From Zhaonella formicivorans (GTDB taxonomy: Bacteria > Bacillota > DUOV01 > Zhaonellaceae): a stretch of DNA of 64,000 bases. The stretch covers positions 1,894,142-1,958,141 of the forward strand of contig NZ_CP085524.1 of assembly GCF_004353525.1 (NCBI RefSeq), written 5' to 3'. The notes under the pieces are model-generated. The model saw nothing but the letters and a program-made list of their open reading frames with translations. It had not been told where the DNA came from and made no database searches. The position numbers and the translations under genes are program-made. Position 1 is the first letter of the stretch. Every line of letters starts with the position of its first letter. Below, in pieces: positions 9,099-18,190 of the stretch.

Positions 9099-9128
9099 AG
9101 CGGCTACCTGAAAATACAGGCAGCCGCT
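9099..9128 (-). terminator. Intercistronic hairpin
   Basis: Arms AGCGGCTGCCTG and CAGGTAGCCGCT pair around TATTTT, between the corrinoid gene at 9138 and the hyuA-like gene. TTTGCAAGCTTTT follows on the minus strand. It could be a partial terminator or a processing site that makes corrinoid protein more abundant than the downstream enzymes. Confidence 0.5.
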
Positions 9129-9137
9129 ATTTATCCC

Positions 9138-9767
9138 TTAAGCTATTAGCTGCTTGCAAAGTTCTGTAGCAGAAGCTGCGTCGGGAGCAAATCCGTCAGC
9201 ACCGATTTCATCAGCAAAATCCTTGGAAATGGGGGCTCCGCCAACCACTACTTTTACTTTATCCCTCAAACCTTCTTCTTTAAGAACCTCAATAGTGTCC
9301 TTCATAGACAACATCGTTGTAGTGAGGAGTGCTGACATAGCTACTACATCAGGGTTGTGCTCCTTAACAGCCTGGACAAATTTTTCGGGAGAAATGTCAA
9401 CGCCCAGATTAATTACAGTAAATCCTGCACTTTCCATCATCATAGCTACCAAGTTTTTACCAATGTCATGCAGGTCGCCTTTGACAGTGCCGATGACAAC
9501 CTTACCAACGGAAGGCAAATCCGTGTCAGCAATTAAAGGTTTCACGATGTCCAGACCGGCGCTCATGGCTCTAGCCGACATCAAAACTTCCGGAACAAAC
9601 ATCTCGCCGTTTTTGAAACGAGGACCTACAATATTCATTCCGGCGATTAAGCCTTGGTTGATGATTTCCAGCGGATCGCTACCTGCATCCACCATGCTTT
9701 TTGTTAATTCCTTGACTTTAGCTTCATTGCCACTGACTACTGCTCTGCAAATTTCTTCGTAACTCAT
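9138..9767 (-). CDS. Methyltransferase cognate corrinoid protein
   Basis: This corrinoid protein of about 209 residues has the helical cap domain, GDLHDIGKN with the cobalt-ligating histidine, MSALLTTTMLS, and VVGGAPI. It is nearly the same over its length as the corrinoid protein at 15431-16063, including the end ATELCKQL, and differs from the two PocR-linked corrinoid proteins. This pair therefore is a separate subclass that probably serves the MttB-family enzymes. ATG at 9767 with AGGGGG upstream is preferred over the TTG one codon earlier. Confidence 0.92.
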   Translation of the reverse strand: MSYEEICRAVVSGNEAKVKELTKSMVDAGSDPLEIINQGLIAGMNIVGPRFKNGEMFVPEVLMSARAMSAGLDIVKPLIADTDLPSVGKVVIGTVKGDLHDIGKNLVAMMMESAGFTVINLGVDISPEKFVQAVKEHNPDVVAMSALLTTTMLSMKDTIEVLKEEGLRDKVKVVVGGAPISKDFADEIGADGFAPDAASATELCKQLIA

Positions 9768-9910
9768 CAAAAAACCCCCTTGCTAAATTGTTAAATAGTT
9801 TTGAACTATATAGAAATTTCTTGAGAACGTGAAAGTTCCCTGTGTAAGATAGCATGATCTGTGGTAATTTATAATTAAGCTCTACATACCTGAAGAGACA
9901 CAATTACACT

Positions 9911-10570
9911 TTAACATACCTGCACCTCTTTATTCAACTCCTTAATACAGACGGCGGCCAGCTCCACGGCACTCCTGGCATCAGAGGCATACCCGTCAGC
10001 CCTGATATTTTTGCAGTAATCCCGGGTTACCGGGCCACCTCCTACAATTATCTTTACTTTATCCCGCACATTGGCCCGTTCCAACAATTTCACAGTCTCA
10101 GCCATCATGGGCATAGTTGTCGTGAGCAGCGCAGACATGCCCAGCACTTGTGGTTTATAGCGCAGCACCGCTTCCAAAAACTGCTCGGGATGGACATCTA
10201 TCCCTAAATCTACTACCTCATAGCCTTTGGCTTTTAAAAACATGATGACCAAATTTTTGCCGATGTCATGCAAGTCCCCGGCCACTGTTCCAATCACTAT
10301 CTTGCCGTGAACAGGCAACACATTATCCACGAGCAAGGGCTTAATAACCCGCAGCCCGGCATGGATTGCTCTGGAAGCCATCAACACTTCCGGAACAAAA
10401 AATTCGTTTTTTTGAAAGCGCTGGCTGACTTTATTCATCCCCACAATTAAACCTTGAAATAGAACATCCGAAGGAGGAATGCCGTCGCTCATGGCCTCCT
10501 CCACCAATTTTTTAACAAGTGCTGCTTGACCCTCAATTACAGCGGCAGCTATTTGTTGTAATTCCCCCAC
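9911..10570 (-). CDS. Methyltransferase cognate corrinoid protein
   Basis: A corrinoid protein of about 219 residues with GDLHDIGKN, MSALLTTT and IVGGGPV. The frame extends to a TTG at 10585, but that codon overlaps the GGAGGG ribosome binding site. GTG at 10570 gives MGELQQIAAAVIEG, aligning with the start of the corrinoid protein at 1965-2606. It follows a PocR-AraC gene by 36 bases, as its paralogue does, so the corrinoid-regulator pair has been duplicated within this locus. Confidence 0.9.
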   Translation of the reverse strand: MGELQQIAAAVIEGQAALVKKLVEEAMSDGIPPSDVLFQGLIVGMNKVSQRFQKNEFFVPEVLMASRAIHAGLRVIKPLLVDNVLPVHGKIVIGTVAGDLHDIGKNLVIMFLKAKGYEVVDLGIDVHPEQFLEAVLRYKPQVLGMSALLTTTMPMMAETVKLLERANVRDKVKIIVGGGPVTRDYCKNIRADGYASDARSAVELAAVCIKELNKEVQVC

Positions 10571-10606
10571 AAACCAGCCCTCCAAGCTAGATATGCTTTT
10601 TACTGA

Positions 10607-11926
10607 TTAAAGCGCTTTTTCCCGGTATTGGCTGGGAGTAATACCTTCGCTGCGTTTAAACACTTTGGTGAAGTACCCCGGGTCTTTAAAGCCCAGCTCA
10701 TCTGCCACCTGCACCACATTAAACTTAGGATTGCGCAACAGCTTTTTGGCTTCTTCTATCCTCACTTTGGTCAAAAACTCAACAATAGTGCACCCTAGTT
10801 CCTGCTTAAAGACTTTGCTTAAATGGCAAGGGCTCAAGTAAACAGCTTTAGCTATGTCTTCCACTGTAATCTTGTTGCGGAAGTTCTTTCTGATATAATC
10901 GCCCGCTTTTTGCACAACTTGTAATTTTCGTACCTCTTTTCCTTCGTCAATACTGGAAATAAACTGTTCCGTAACCTTAATGATAAAATGACAGAGGTCC
11001 TCGCTGGTTTCCAAACGAGTAAATTCTTCCACATACTGGGAATTTAAAGACAGCAGGCTTTTAATCGCTGCCCCGCCTTCAACGGCTGCCCGAGACAAAA
11101 TAACCAGAAGTTCCAGAATCCGCGCCTTTACTTCCTTGAGGTTCCCTGAATACCGCTGAAGGATTTCGGCCAGAAGCTCATTTAGCAGGCGGTACGCCTC
11201 GGTCTTTTCACCTTGACGCACCGTGCGCACCAATTCCTGCTCCTTTTCCAGGGAATAGCTGCGGGCCGACAAGTTATCGATTTTTTTCAACGCCTCTTCC
11301 AGGATTTTTCTGTTTTGTAGCTCTTCGCACAATTTAGCCTGCTGCTCAGCGATGGCCCGGCGCTGCTGCAAGGTCACCATCCCGGTTTTCATTACATAGT
11401 TGGCAACCACAAAAAGCAGGTCGGCAGCTGCTTGAATCCTCCGCCCCGAGAGAACTTCCAGTTTTTGGGCGCTTTTTATCAACTCAACTGCATCTAGCCC
11501 CAGATCACGGGTCATATCTTCAATTTCTTCCCAAAAAAAATCTTCCGGTTCCCACATTAAAACCTGCCCACAGACGATGGAGCCCACATACTGTTCCTCA
11601 ACCAGGAGAGGGGCAGCCCAGACAATTAGGCCGGCGTGACAGCGAAAAATATAAGGTTTCCCGTATTTACTTGCCTCTATACAGGCGCGGGCATAGGAGC
11701 GCTTGCATTTAAACATCCCTTCCTGATTTGCCCTTACCAATTGGCAAAATTCGCAGTATTCTGCCTGCTCATCCGGTTGAACAAGCACTTCCCCTTCCGG
11801 ATCAACAATATAGGCCCGAAGACCGGTGGCCTGGCAAAAAGACGACAATATTCGCTGTAGCACATTAATCTCTGCTACCTCTTGAAGCTTTAACGCGCTA
11901 ACCTTGCTCAAAACCTCTTTGCGCAC
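10607..11926 (-). CDS. PocR-domain AraC-family transcriptional regulator
   Basis: Paralogue of the regulator at 2724-4043: a PocR domain with CEFCQLV and CKRSYAR cysteine motifs, a central helical region, and a C-terminal AraC double helix-turn-helix ending GITPSQYREKAL. The frame is open to 12013, but the best start is the GTG at 11926, six bases after GAGGTG, which gives a length (439 residues) equal to that of the paralogue. It lies between the BCCT transporter and a corrinoid gene. Having two similar regulators suggests sensing of two related methylated substrates, or cross-regulation; the ligands are unknown. Confidence 0.87.
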   Translation of the reverse strand: MRKEVLSKVSALKLQEVAEINVLQRILSSFCQATGLRAYIVDPEGEVLVQPDEQAEYCEFCQLVRANQEGMFKCKRSYARACIEASKYGKPYIFRCHAGLIVWAAPLLVEEQYVGSIVCGQVLMWEPEDFFWEEIEDMTRDLGLDAVELIKSAQKLEVLSGRRIQAAADLLFVVANYVMKTGMVTLQQRRAIAEQQAKLCEELQNRKILEEALKKIDNLSARSYSLEKEQELVRTVRQGEKTEAYRLLNELLAEILQRYSGNLKEVKARILELLVILSRAAVEGGAAIKSLLSLNSQYVEEFTRLETSEDLCHFIIKVTEQFISSIDEGKEVRKLQVVQKAGDYIRKNFRNKITVEDIAKAVYLSPCHLSKVFKQELGCTIVEFLTKVRIEEAKKLLRNPKFNVVQVADELGFKDPGYFTKVFKRSEGITPSQYREKAL

Positions 11927-12049
11927 GCCATTCACCTCTGTATATGGCAGAATTATAGATACACTCCCCACCACAATTTCTTTAAAATTTGGAAATATAT
12001 ATGAATATTTCACCTGGTGGCAGAAAATCCTGCTCCTAGTTTTTACCGG

Positions 12050-12083
12050 CCCGGGGAGGACCGGAAACCTGCCTCTCCCCGGG
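12050..12083. terminator. Strong GC hairpin after the transporter gene
   Basis: CCCGGGGAGG and CCTCTCCCCGGG arms form a stable stem in the gap between the BCCT gene stop and the PocR gene. No T-run follows on the minus strand, so full termination is uncertain. Confidence 0.45.
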
Positions 12084-12105
12084 AAACAATAACTAAATTT
12101 TGGTG

Positions 12106-13659
12106 TTACATTGCTACATCGGCAGATTGTGGTTTACCGCTGGCTTTTCCCTGGGAAGTCAACCCTATTTCTCCCTTGAAAGCTTTTACTAAGGAAATCA
12201 TCATAAAGACCATCACTATCATAAAAGGAAAAGCCGATACAATCGAGGCAGTCTGCAGCGCGCTCAACCCCCCGGCGAGCAGCAAGACCGCAGCCACTGC
12301 TCCCTCGGTCACACCCCAGAAGATTTTCAAGCCCGCTTTAGGCTCCAGGTCGCCCCCGGAAGTGAGCATGCCCATCACAAAGGTAGCCGAGTCGGCGGAA
12401 GTAATAAAGAATGTGCCTATTAACACACAGGCAAGAGTAGATACCAGTGCTGTCAGAGGCAGGTTTTGAAACATGGCAAACAGGGCCGTAGATACATTCT
12501 CAGAAACCGCTTTGGCAATCCCGGCATCACCGGAAAGTTCCATGGATACTGCAGTACCTCCGAAAATTGACAGCCAGATAAAGCTCAGTAAAGTAGGAGC
12601 GATCAACACGCCCAGAATAAATTCCCGCACAGTCCGCCCCTTGGAGATCCTGGCGATAAACCCACCTACAAAGGGACCCCAGGCAATCCACCAGGCCCAG
12701 TAAAAGATGGTCCAGCCGCCTACCCATCCGGGGTTGGTTCCGTACGGATCCGTCCAAAAGCTCATCTGCACAATATTTTGGAGGTAAGTGCCGATGGTAT
12801 CAGTAAACACATTGAGAATAAATTTGGTAGGTCCTAAAAACAGCACAAACAGCATGATTAAAAAGGCAAGGTACATGTTGACATTGCTCAGCCATTTAAT
12901 CCCCCTGCTGATGCCGGTAACGGCAGAAGTAATAAAAAGCACAGTAATTACGGCAATAAGCACAACTGTCACACTTGTAGAATTGGGAAGCTTGTAGACA
13001 TAGTTTAAACCGCTGTTGATCTGCATAGCCCCCAGGCCCAGGGAGGTGGCGACTCCGAAAAGGGTCGCAAAGACTGAGAGAATATCCACAGCTTTACCAA
13101 TTGGGCCCTTAATTCCTTCTTCGCCTAACAGCGGGTACAAAGTAGAACTGATTAATGCGGGCAACCCTTTTCTAAACTGGAAGTAGGCAATAGCCAGTCC
13201 TGCCACGGCAAAAACCGCCCAGGGGTGGAGCCCCCAATGCAGAAAGACATAGCGCATGGCTGTTGCTGCTGAGGCCAAAGTGGAACCTTCCCCAAAGGGC
13301 GGACTGGCATAGTGGTACATTGGTTCCGCCACGCTCCAAAACACCAGGCCGATGCCCATGCCGGCACTGAACAGCATGGCAAACCATGTCCAGGTGCTGT
13401 ACTCCGGCGCTTCGTCATCTTTTCCAAGTTTAATATCGCCAAATTTACTAAAAGCCAGCGCAACGCAAAATACCAGGAAAATAGTGACCACCAGCATGTA
13501 GGACCAGCCAAAATAATCCGTAAAGAACTTTAAGGCTGCTCCGAAAGATTTACCTGCTTGTTCCGGAGTAAGAGCCCCCCAGAGTACGAAGACGATGGAA
13601 ATAACCGCGGAAATGCCGAAAATCTTCTTGTCAATTTTGCCGAAAAAGCTGTTCTCCAT
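12106..13659 (-). CDS. BCCT-family betaine/carnitine/choline transporter
   Basis: The 517-residue protein has about 12 hydrophobic segments and the BCCT signature: SAGMGIGLVFWSVAEP near 97-112 and the tryptophan-rich WAWWIAWGPFVGGFIARIS near 320-340. BCCT carriers import quaternary amines such as glycine betaine, carnitine or choline. Its location between PocR and MttB-family genes indicates catabolic uptake of a methylated amine for the corrinoid pathway rather than osmoprotection only. The ATG is preceded by AGGGAGGGCACTT. It has a short C-terminal tail without the long osmosensory extension of BetP. Confidence 0.93.
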   Translation of the reverse strand: MENSFFGKIDKKIFGISAVISIVFVLWGALTPEQAGKSFGAALKFFTDYFGWSYMLVVTIFLVFCVALAFSKFGDIKLGKDDEAPEYSTWTWFAMLFSAGMGIGLVFWSVAEPMYHYASPPFGEGSTLASAATAMRYVFLHWGLHPWAVFAVAGLAIAYFQFRKGLPALISSTLYPLLGEEGIKGPIGKAVDILSVFATLFGVATSLGLGAMQINSGLNYVYKLPNSTSVTVVLIAVITVLFITSAVTGISRGIKWLSNVNMYLAFLIMLFVLFLGPTKFILNVFTDTIGTYLQNIVQMSFWTDPYGTNPGWVGGWTIFYWAWWIAWGPFVGGFIARISKGRTVREFILGVLIAPTLLSFIWLSIFGGTAVSMELSGDAGIAKAVSENVSTALFAMFQNLPLTALVSTLACVLIGTFFITSADSATFVMGMLTSGGDLEPKAGLKIFWGVTEGAVAAVLLLAGGLSALQTASIVSAFPFMIVMVFMMISLVKAFKGEIGLTSQGKASGKPQSADVAM

Positions 13660-13934
13660 AAGTGCCCTCCCTTTGGTTTTTTGAATTTTTCATTATTTTA
13701 AAAATTTATAAAAGTTCCGCCAACAACCAACCGAAGGCATAAATCGAGTTTTATAAAGACAGTAACGCACACGTAAAAGCAGGAGCTGTAAACTGGAATG
13801 ACATCCAGATCATATCACAGCTTGAACCGAAAGGCTAGATTGAAGGTGTTGGTTGATCACGGAACGTATTGTAAGCATACAATCAATTTTGTATTTGAGG
13901 CTGCCTGCCGGAGGCAGGCAGCCATAGAAGTAAC
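13660..13934. other. Intergenic region with GC hairpin and small palindrome
   Basis: The gap between the MttB-family gene and the transporter gene holds a perfect GGCTGCCTGCC/GGCAGGCAGCC hairpin at 13899-13923 just after the mttB stop, and an ATTGTA-AGCA-TACAAT palindrome around 13869-13884 that could be an operator or a small hairpin. It probably separates two transcription units. Confidence 0.5.
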
Positions 13935-15401
13935 TTATACCGCCTTGTTCAGTTTGTTTTCCGCCCGTTCCACAACTGCCCTAATCTTCTTCTGAACGTC
14001 TTTGGGCAGGGGCTCGGGCTCGTAGTTTAGAATAATATCTTTAACTTTTTCGTTGGCTACTTCAGTTAAAGTCTTACTGCCCGCAGCCTGCCACAGTTCA
14101 TAGCGCTGGCGGTTGATTATGCTGGGGAACCAGGATTCGGTCTTGAAGTGCTTGAATGTATGATCTTCAGCCAGGAAGTGTCCGCCGGGCCCCACCTTAT
14201 CGATCAAGTCCACAGCCAAGGTATCTTCATCCACTCTGATGCCGCGCACCAGCCTCCTGGCCATGCCGATAATATCGTTGGCGATAGTTAAGAGCTCCAG
14301 GCTTGCTGTGGAACCATATTCCACATAACCCACGTCATGGTTCAGGTTTGGCCCGGACATGGCTGTCATGGCAATGGATATAGCTGCTTCAATAGCGGCT
14401 TGCTCGTCAGGAATGCAGGAATCGGTGCAGCCTGCGGTGCCGAACATGGGCAGCTTCAGGTAGTGGGCCATATCGGCCAGAGCCGACATCAGCAGGTTGA
14501 ATTCGGGAGAACCATAGGAGAAAATGGTAGTTCCCATATCCATAATGGTAAAGACGCCGCCCATGATAAAGGGAGCCCCTTCGCGGGTGTTCTGGTGCAA
14601 CACCAGTCCGCTCAAACTTTCCGCCAGACCGTTAACTAATACTCCAGCCATAGTAGCAGGAACGGTGCCTCCGGCCATAACGCAAGGTGTATAGACTACC
14701 GGCAGGGCTTTCTTAGCAGCCAAAATCAATTTGGAAGCTGCTTCCCAGGCATGCTGCAGCGGTGAAATAGGTTCGGCATAAAGGGTCATAAATGGATTCT
14801 TGCGCAGTTCTTCCTCGCCGCCGGCAATGATTTCACACATTTCAATGATGTCTGCAAAGCCGTAGATGTCATGGGCAGTTGTGACAATAGGTTTGCCGGT
14901 GTTTAAGACCTGCACTTCAAATTGGTGCCTGTCGGAGATTAAGAGGGGCACATCCTGTACGATACCCAGTGACATTACAAAGTCCAGGTTGGGCAGCGCA
15001 TCGATGACTTTGCAGGCCCAGCCCACCGATTCTTTAGTTGAGCGCTTTCTTTCACCGGTAAAGGGGTCATAGAAAAACGGAGTATCGGAGCCTGTGCCAA
15101 AGTAGGCATTATGTCCTTCTAACAGCACATCCCGGGAACCGGTGCGGCTGTTGCAGAGTGTCACCCGGTGCGGTACTGTTCTCAAGGCCCGGTCCACCAG
15201 GTAGGACGGAATTCTGACACGAATACCGTCTACGTAGCAGCCGGCTTTCTTTAAAATTTCCAACGCCTCGTCATCGTGGAAAGTAACACCGGTACGCTCC
15301 AGCACTTCTTCTGCAGCCAAAAATATTTCTTCGCACTGGCTGGGGGAAAGAATGCTTAACATGGTGCTGGCGTTTGCTTTATAATTACTTCTGGTTCTCA
15401 C
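13935..15401 (-). CDS. MttB-family (non-pyrrolysine) methylamine/betaine methyltransferase
   Basis: This 488-residue protein is a full-length MttB superfamily enzyme (TIM barrel) read without any in-frame TAG, so it lacks the pyrrolysine of archaeal trimethylamine methyltransferase. Family features include GTGSDTPFFYDPFTGER near 100, the GTAGCTDS segment near 320 and DKVGPGGHFLAEDHT near 420. Non-Pyl members such as MtgB demethylate glycine betaine; others use proline betaine, carnitine or butyrobetaine. The start is GTG behind AAGGAGAG. It forms one unit with a corrinoid gene (15431) and a second mttB-like gene (16093), next to a BCCT transporter. The exact substrate cannot be read from sequence. 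Confidence 0.9.
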   Translation of the reverse strand: MRTRSNYKANASTMLSILSPSQCEEIFLAAEEVLERTGVTFHDDEALEILKKAGCYVDGIRVRIPSYLVDRALRTVPHRVTLCNSRTGSRDVLLEGHNAYFGTGSDTPFFYDPFTGERKRSTKESVGWACKVIDALPNLDFVMSLGIVQDVPLLISDRHQFEVQVLNTGKPIVTTAHDIYGFADIIEMCEIIAGGEEELRKNPFMTLYAEPISPLQHAWEAASKLILAAKKALPVVYTPCVMAGGTVPATMAGVLVNGLAESLSGLVLHQNTREGAPFIMGGVFTIMDMGTTIFSYGSPEFNLLMSALADMAHYLKLPMFGTAGCTDSCIPDEQAAIEAAISIAMTAMSGPNLNHDVGYVEYGSTASLELLTIANDIIGMARRLVRGIRVDEDTLAVDLIDKVGPGGHFLAEDHTFKHFKTESWFPSIINRQRYELWQAAGSKTLTEVANEKVKDIILNYEPEPLPKDVQKKIRAVVERAENKLNKAV

Positions 15402-15430
15402 TAAAATCTCTCCTTTCTTGGCCTACAGGC

Positions 15431-16063
15431 CTAGCTTACCAGCTGCTTGCAGAGTTCAGTTGCAGAAGCCGCGTCGGGAGCAAATCCGTCAGCGCCGATT
15501 TCGTCGGCAAAATCTTTGGAAATGGGTGCCCCCCCTACGATTACTTTTACCTTATCCCTTAAACCTTCTTCTTTTAATACCTCGATGGTATCCTTCATGG
15601 AAAGCATTGTGGTAGTTAAAAGCGCTGACATGGCCACTATGTCCGGATTGTATTCCTTCACTGCCTGGACAAACTTGTCGGGAGCAATATCCACCCCCAA
15701 GTTGACTACTGTGAATCCGGCGCTCTCCATCATCATGGCCACCAGATTTTTGCCAATGTCATGCAGGTCCCCTTTTACTGTTCCAATTACCACCTTGCCT
15801 ACGGAAGGCATATCTGTATCGGCAATTAAAGGTTTTACTATTTCCAAACCGGCGCTCATAGCCCTGGCCGACATCAGTACTTCCGGCACAAACATTTCCC
15901 CGTTTTTAAAGCGGGCACCCACTACGCTCATTCCGGCAATTAATCCCTGATTGATAATTTCCAGGGGGTCGCTGCCTCCATCTACAAAACTCTTGGTCAA
16001 TTCCCGGACTTTTGCTTCATTACCGCTGATTACTCCTTTGGACAGTTCATCGTAGTTAGCCAT
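15431..16063 (-). CDS. Methyltransferase cognate corrinoid protein
   Basis: A 210-residue corrinoid protein with GDLHDIGKN, MSALLTTTMLS and IVGGAPI, strongly similar to the one at 9138-9767. It is sandwiched between two MttB-family genes with gaps of about 30 bases and is presumably their shared methyl carrier. Its ATG follows GGGGGAG. The close pair suggests a recent duplication that supplies one copy to the methyltransferases and one to the MeTr/activator half of the locus. Confidence 0.93.
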   Translation of the reverse strand: MANYDELSKGVISGNEAKVRELTKSFVDGGSDPLEIINQGLIAGMSVVGARFKNGEMFVPEVLMSARAMSAGLEIVKPLIADTDMPSVGKVVIGTVKGDLHDIGKNLVAMMMESAGFTVVNLGVDIAPDKFVQAVKEYNPDIVAMSALLTTTMLSMKDTIEVLKEEGLRDKVKVIVGGAPISKDFADEIGADGFAPDAASATELCKQLVS

Positions 16064-16092
16064 TATAATCTCCCCCTCAAAATCTTATTCCT

Positions 16093-17577
16093 CTATTTCC
16101 TTTTTCGGGCTGCTTCCCTGGATTCGGCCCTTTCCACAATTGCTTTAATCTCCGCTAATGTTTTTTCCGGCAAAGGCTCAGGCCGGTGGTTATTGATAAT
16201 ATTCTGAGTCTTTTCCTTAACACGCTGCGCCATGGTCTTGCCGCCATTTGCTTTCCATTCATCGTAACGGAACCTGTTCATCAGAGTAGGCCACCAGAAT
16301 TCACTTCTAAAATGCTTCATTGTGTGTTCATCGCCTAAATGATGTCCTCCAGGTCCAACCCGATCGATCACGTCAACAGCCATTGTTTCATCGTTGACAG
16401 GAATGCCTTTCAGAATTCTCTTCACCATTCCGATGATCTCGTCATCCATCACCATTAATTCCAAGGAACTGGTTGCGCCATATTCCATATAGCTGCAGTC
16501 GTGGATGATATTGGCACCGCTTAGTCCGGAAATCAAAATGGAGAAAGCTGCTTCCAAGCCCATTTGTGCGTCAATGACTTTGGAATCTGTGCAGCCGGCT
16601 GTGCTGAAACTGGGAATCCCCATCCAGCGGCAGACATTGGCCAGGCCTGCCGAGAGCAAGCTCAGTTCCGGAGCCCCGTAAGCCAGAATGCTGCTGGACA
16701 TATCCATGGTGGAAATTAAACCGCCCATGATGAACGGAGAGCCTTCCCTGATCAGTTGACCGGCTACCAAGCCTACCAGGCAATCAGCCACCGAAATCAG
16801 GATGGATCCTGCCATGGTAGCGGGTGCTACGCCACCGGCAAAAGTACAAGGAGTATAAATGCATGGGATGTTATTCTTCGCGGCAAAAATTGCTTTATCA
16901 ATTGCTTCATCTGAATGGCGGAGCGGAGGGCTGGATTCAGAGTAGAGAATAATGAAAGGATTCTTTTGTAATTCGCTTAAACCGCCTCTCACTGCTGCTG
17001 CCATATCCAGGATATCCTGGTACTGGTCTACACCAAACCCCCAGTGAATTATTGGCTTTGTGGTATTGGTCAACATTGCTTCAAAAGCATGAACGTCGGC
17101 CAAAGTCGGCGTTACATCCATAGGTGTTCCATGGTCCATGGCATAATCGATATTGGGCAATGCATCAGCTACCAAAGCGGCCCGTGCATTATCTGACTTT
17201 TTCGGCCTTCTTCTCTCGCCGGTGAAAGGATCCAGCACGAAGTTGTTAGTCGGACCTGGGCCGTAATAAATATTATCTCCTTCTAAAAACATGCAGCGCT
17301 TGCCGTTACGGTCACTGATTACGATGCGGGAAGGAGCGGTCCTGACGGCCCACTCCACTAACCGGGAGGGGAATCTGACCCTGTTTCCGTCTACCCAGCA
17401 GCCGCCTTTGGCAAATATCTCCAGAGCCTCTTTGCTGTACACATCGGCACCGGTTCTTTCCAAGGCCTCCAGTGCACCTAAATAAATCTCTTCACACTGG
17501 TCATCGCTCAATACTTTGAACTGCGGAGTCTGGTTAACTTCATAATTCGCCCGCACATACAAACTCTTATTGGTCAC
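16093..17577 (-). CDS. MttB-family (non-pyrrolysine) methyltransferase
   Basis: A second MttB superfamily enzyme of about 494 residues, clearly divergent from the one at 13935 but colinear: GPGPTNNFVLDPFTGER, STAGCTDSK, and DRVGPGGHHLGDEHT. No amber codon interrupts it. The frame reaches 17598, but an ATG at 17583 lies only two bases from AAAGGAGAG; the GTG at 17577 has the better spacing. It is the promoter-proximal gene of the methyl-transfer locus. Two different MttB enzymes sharing one corrinoid gene suggest successive demethylations or two alternative substrates. Confidence 0.9.
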   Translation of the reverse strand: MTNKSLYVRANYEVNQTPQFKVLSDDQCEEIYLGALEALERTGADVYSKEALEIFAKGGCWVDGNRVRFPSRLVEWAVRTAPSRIVISDRNGKRCMFLEGDNIYYGPGPTNNFVLDPFTGERRRPKKSDNARAALVADALPNIDYAMDHGTPMDVTPTLADVHAFEAMLTNTTKPIIHWGFGVDQYQDILDMAAAVRGGLSELQKNPFIILYSESSPPLRHSDEAIDKAIFAAKNNIPCIYTPCTFAGGVAPATMAGSILISVADCLVGLVAGQLIREGSPFIMGGLISTMDMSSSILAYGAPELSLLSAGLANVCRWMGIPSFSTAGCTDSKVIDAQMGLEAAFSILISGLSGANIIHDCSYMEYGATSSLELMVMDDEIIGMVKRILKGIPVNDETMAVDVIDRVGPGGHHLGDEHTMKHFRSEFWWPTLMNRFRYDEWKANGGKTMAQRVKEKTQNIINNHRPEPLPEKTLAEIKAIVERAESREAARKRK

Positions 17578-17750
17578 TGTCATCTCTCCTTTCTTCACTT
17601 ACAAGCCTCAGCTTACAAGCTGCTTCACCATAGCCAGCCATCCAATCCCTCCTATAATGCTGTTTTGTTCCCTTTCTGCAGGTTATTCTTCCCCTCCCCT
17701 CAGCCGCAAGCCCATATTTAAAACATTTCTTAAATTAGAAAAATTTTGTT

Positions 17751-17769
17751 AATGCATTAATTATGCATT
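17751..17769. promoter_or_regulatory. Candidate operator palindrome upstream of mttB-like gene
   Basis: Perfect seven-base arms AATGCAT and ATGCATT are separated by TAATT, about 170 bases upstream of the MttB-family start, in AT-rich sequence. Such a site could bind a dimeric regulator, possibly one of the two PocR-AraC proteins; this is inference from position and symmetry only. Confidence 0.4.
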
Positions 17770-17885
17770 CGCTTTTTCTGTGGAATACATTCTGTTTTTT
17801 AATAAAGTCCCCTATGTAAAAATAAGCGATTAGTTGTAATTTTCTGTTTAATGCAAAGAAATTACCATTCAGCTAAATATCGTGC

Positions 17886-17917
17886 AAAAAAGCTCGGGCT
17901 AACCCCGAGCTTTTTTT
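17886..17917. terminator. Bidirectional intrinsic terminator
   Basis: AGCTCGGG and CCCGAGCT pair around a five-base loop, with AAAAA before and TTTTTTT after. It can end the glycosyltransferase transcript on the minus strand and any plus-strand transcript. Confidence 0.85.
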
Positions 17918-17944
17918 ACCATTAGCTGTAAGTTTTCTGTTTTT

Positions 17945-18185
17945 AGTCCCCGGTTATCAGTTATCAGTCCCCAGTCGCCAATAGCGGCTGCGACCCTGTC
18001 CTCAGTCCTTAGTTGGTATATATCATGACAGTGTAAGCGTCGGCAGAAGCCAAGCCGCCCTTATGCGGTCGTTGATAAAGCTTGCATAGAGCCTTTAGCG
18101 CTCTTGGGGAAGTCATTCCAAGCAGCGAACACAGGGATTACATTTTCGAGATAGCTAATAGCTGACAGCTGCCGGATGATGGCTA
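17945..18185. repeat. Intergenic repeat tract, partial copy of a dispersed element
   Basis: This gene-free stretch begins with TTAGTCCCCGGTTATCAGTT and CCCCAGTCGCCAATAG units. From about 18030 it continues with CGGCAGAAG, CGCCCTTATGCGGTCGT, GCTTGCATAGAGCC and AGCGCTCTTGG, which recur in inverted order and opposite orientation at about 51085-51215. It ends in AGCTGACAGCTG-type units abutting the glycosyltransferase stop. No protein is credible here. Confidence 0.7.
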
Positions 18186-18190
18186 ACAGC

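Noticed and set aside
12017-12469. Plus-strand frame of 150 residues near the BCCT gene
   Set aside because: Mostly antisense to the transporter C-terminus and rich in Ser/Pro/Ala typical of a shadow frame.
13935-17577. Possible pyrrolysine (amber) in the MttB-family genes
   Set aside because: Both genes are open at full length with no in-frame TAG, so these are non-pyrrolysine members.
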